Positions 5,213 to 5,548 of a stretch of 5,548 nucleotides of DNA are shown here, piece after piece (within the stretch, counting starts at the first letter, position 1; every line of letters starts with the position of its first letter). Source of the DNA: Lachnospiraceae bacterium (GTDB taxonomy: Bacteria; Bacillota; Clostridia; Lachnospirales; Lachnospiraceae); NCBI GenBank assembly GCA_031285465.1, contig JAITWD010000136.1, positions 1-5,548 on the forward strand, in the 5' to 3' direction. A program made the translations under genes and the position numbers. A model generated the notes under the pieces. That model made no database searches. It had not been told where the DNA came from and saw only the letters and a list, made by a program, of their open reading frames with translations.

Positions 5213-5548
5213 TTAAATAACCAGCATCGCATCACCAAAGCTAAAGAAACGGTAGCGGTTCTCAATCGCTGCCTGATAGGCGGACAGCACCGGTTCTCTG
5301 CCCGCCATCGCTGACACCAGCATGATCAGGGTTGATTCCGGCAGGTGAAAATTAGTCAGCAGACCATCGGCAACCCGGAATTGATAACCGGGATAGATGA
5401 AAATCTCGGTATCGCCACTGCATTCACTTACTAAACCGACCAGGTCGTTTTGTTCGGATACGGCAGTACCATAGTTCATTTCCGATCCGGCCGCACAAGT
5501 ATCCGTTAAGGTAATGCGAGTATCCTCATATGCTCTCGCCGCACTTTC
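5213..5548 (-). CDS. queA: S-adenosylmethionine:tRNA ribosyltransferase-isomerase, C-terminal part (cut by window end)
   Basis: QueA transfers and isomerises the ribosyl group of SAM onto 7-aminomethyl-7-deazaguanine in tRNA to give epoxyqueuosine. Only the last 111 codons and the TAA stop (5213-5215) are in the window; the frame is still open at 5548. Diagnostic C-terminal motifs are FIYPGYQF, TNFHLPESTLIMLVSA, REPVLSAYQAAIENRYRFFSFGDAMLV. The visible start ESAARAYED corresponds to the LESAA stretch of other QueA proteins. Between it and FIYPGYQF there are about 25 to 27 more residues than in my recollection of the E. coli and Bacillus enzymes, so a surface loop seems lengthened. Its promoter and 5' end lie outside the window; corA follows on the same strand. 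Confidence 0.95.
   Translation of the reverse strand, partial: ESAARAYEDTRITLTDTCAAGSEMNYGTAVSEQNDLVGLVSECSGDTEIFIYPGYQFRVADGLLTNFHLPESTLIMLVSAMAGREPVLSAYQAAIENRYRFFSFGDAMLVI

Overview
The window looks like a chromosomal segment of a Gram-positive anaerobe of the Clostridia (Bacillota). A Eubacterium/Acetobacterium-type genome would fit, but this is a weak inference. It rests on the Thermotoga/Firmicute-type DAHP synthase paired with an ACT-domain TyrA, strong Shine-Dalgarno (SD) sequences, a VanZ-like protein and a mid-GC base composition. No rRNA, tRNA, CRISPR array, transposase or phage gene was seen.

Left arm (1-2286, plus strand): a short leader with a hairpin, then aroF (DAHP synthase, first step of the shikimate pathway) and tyrA (prephenate dehydrogenase, a tyrosine-branch step). 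The two genes are separated by a perfect 14-bp inverted repeat. Together they cover the entry point and the tyrosine-committed end of aromatic amino acid synthesis.

Middle (2287-3000): an AT-rich island facing the other way. It holds the remains of one DUF4268-family gene, recognisable in three reading frames. The N-terminal part, a short middle part and an intact C-terminal domain can be joined only by assuming a large internal deletion and at least one single-base slip in a homopolymer.

Right arm (3001-5548, all minus strand): read in the direction of transcription, this is the 3' end of queA (queuosine tRNA modification), corA (Mg2+ transporter), a small PilZ-domain gene with its own excellent sigma-A-type promoter, and a VanZ-like membrane protein. 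The DUF4268 pseudogene follows. The two arms converge at about 2286/2325 without an obvious terminator.

No new multi-gene system is evident. The least ordinary signal is non-coding. A palindromic repeat of about 40 bp occurs twice (3001-3040 and 5126-5164), each time just upstream of a minus-strand start codon with its edge forming that gene's SD. The copy between queA and corA lies in a 67-bp two-hairpin segment bracketed by an exact 10-bp direct repeat. Removing it in silico gives a tight queA-SD-corA junction, as expected for a small insertion element with target duplication.
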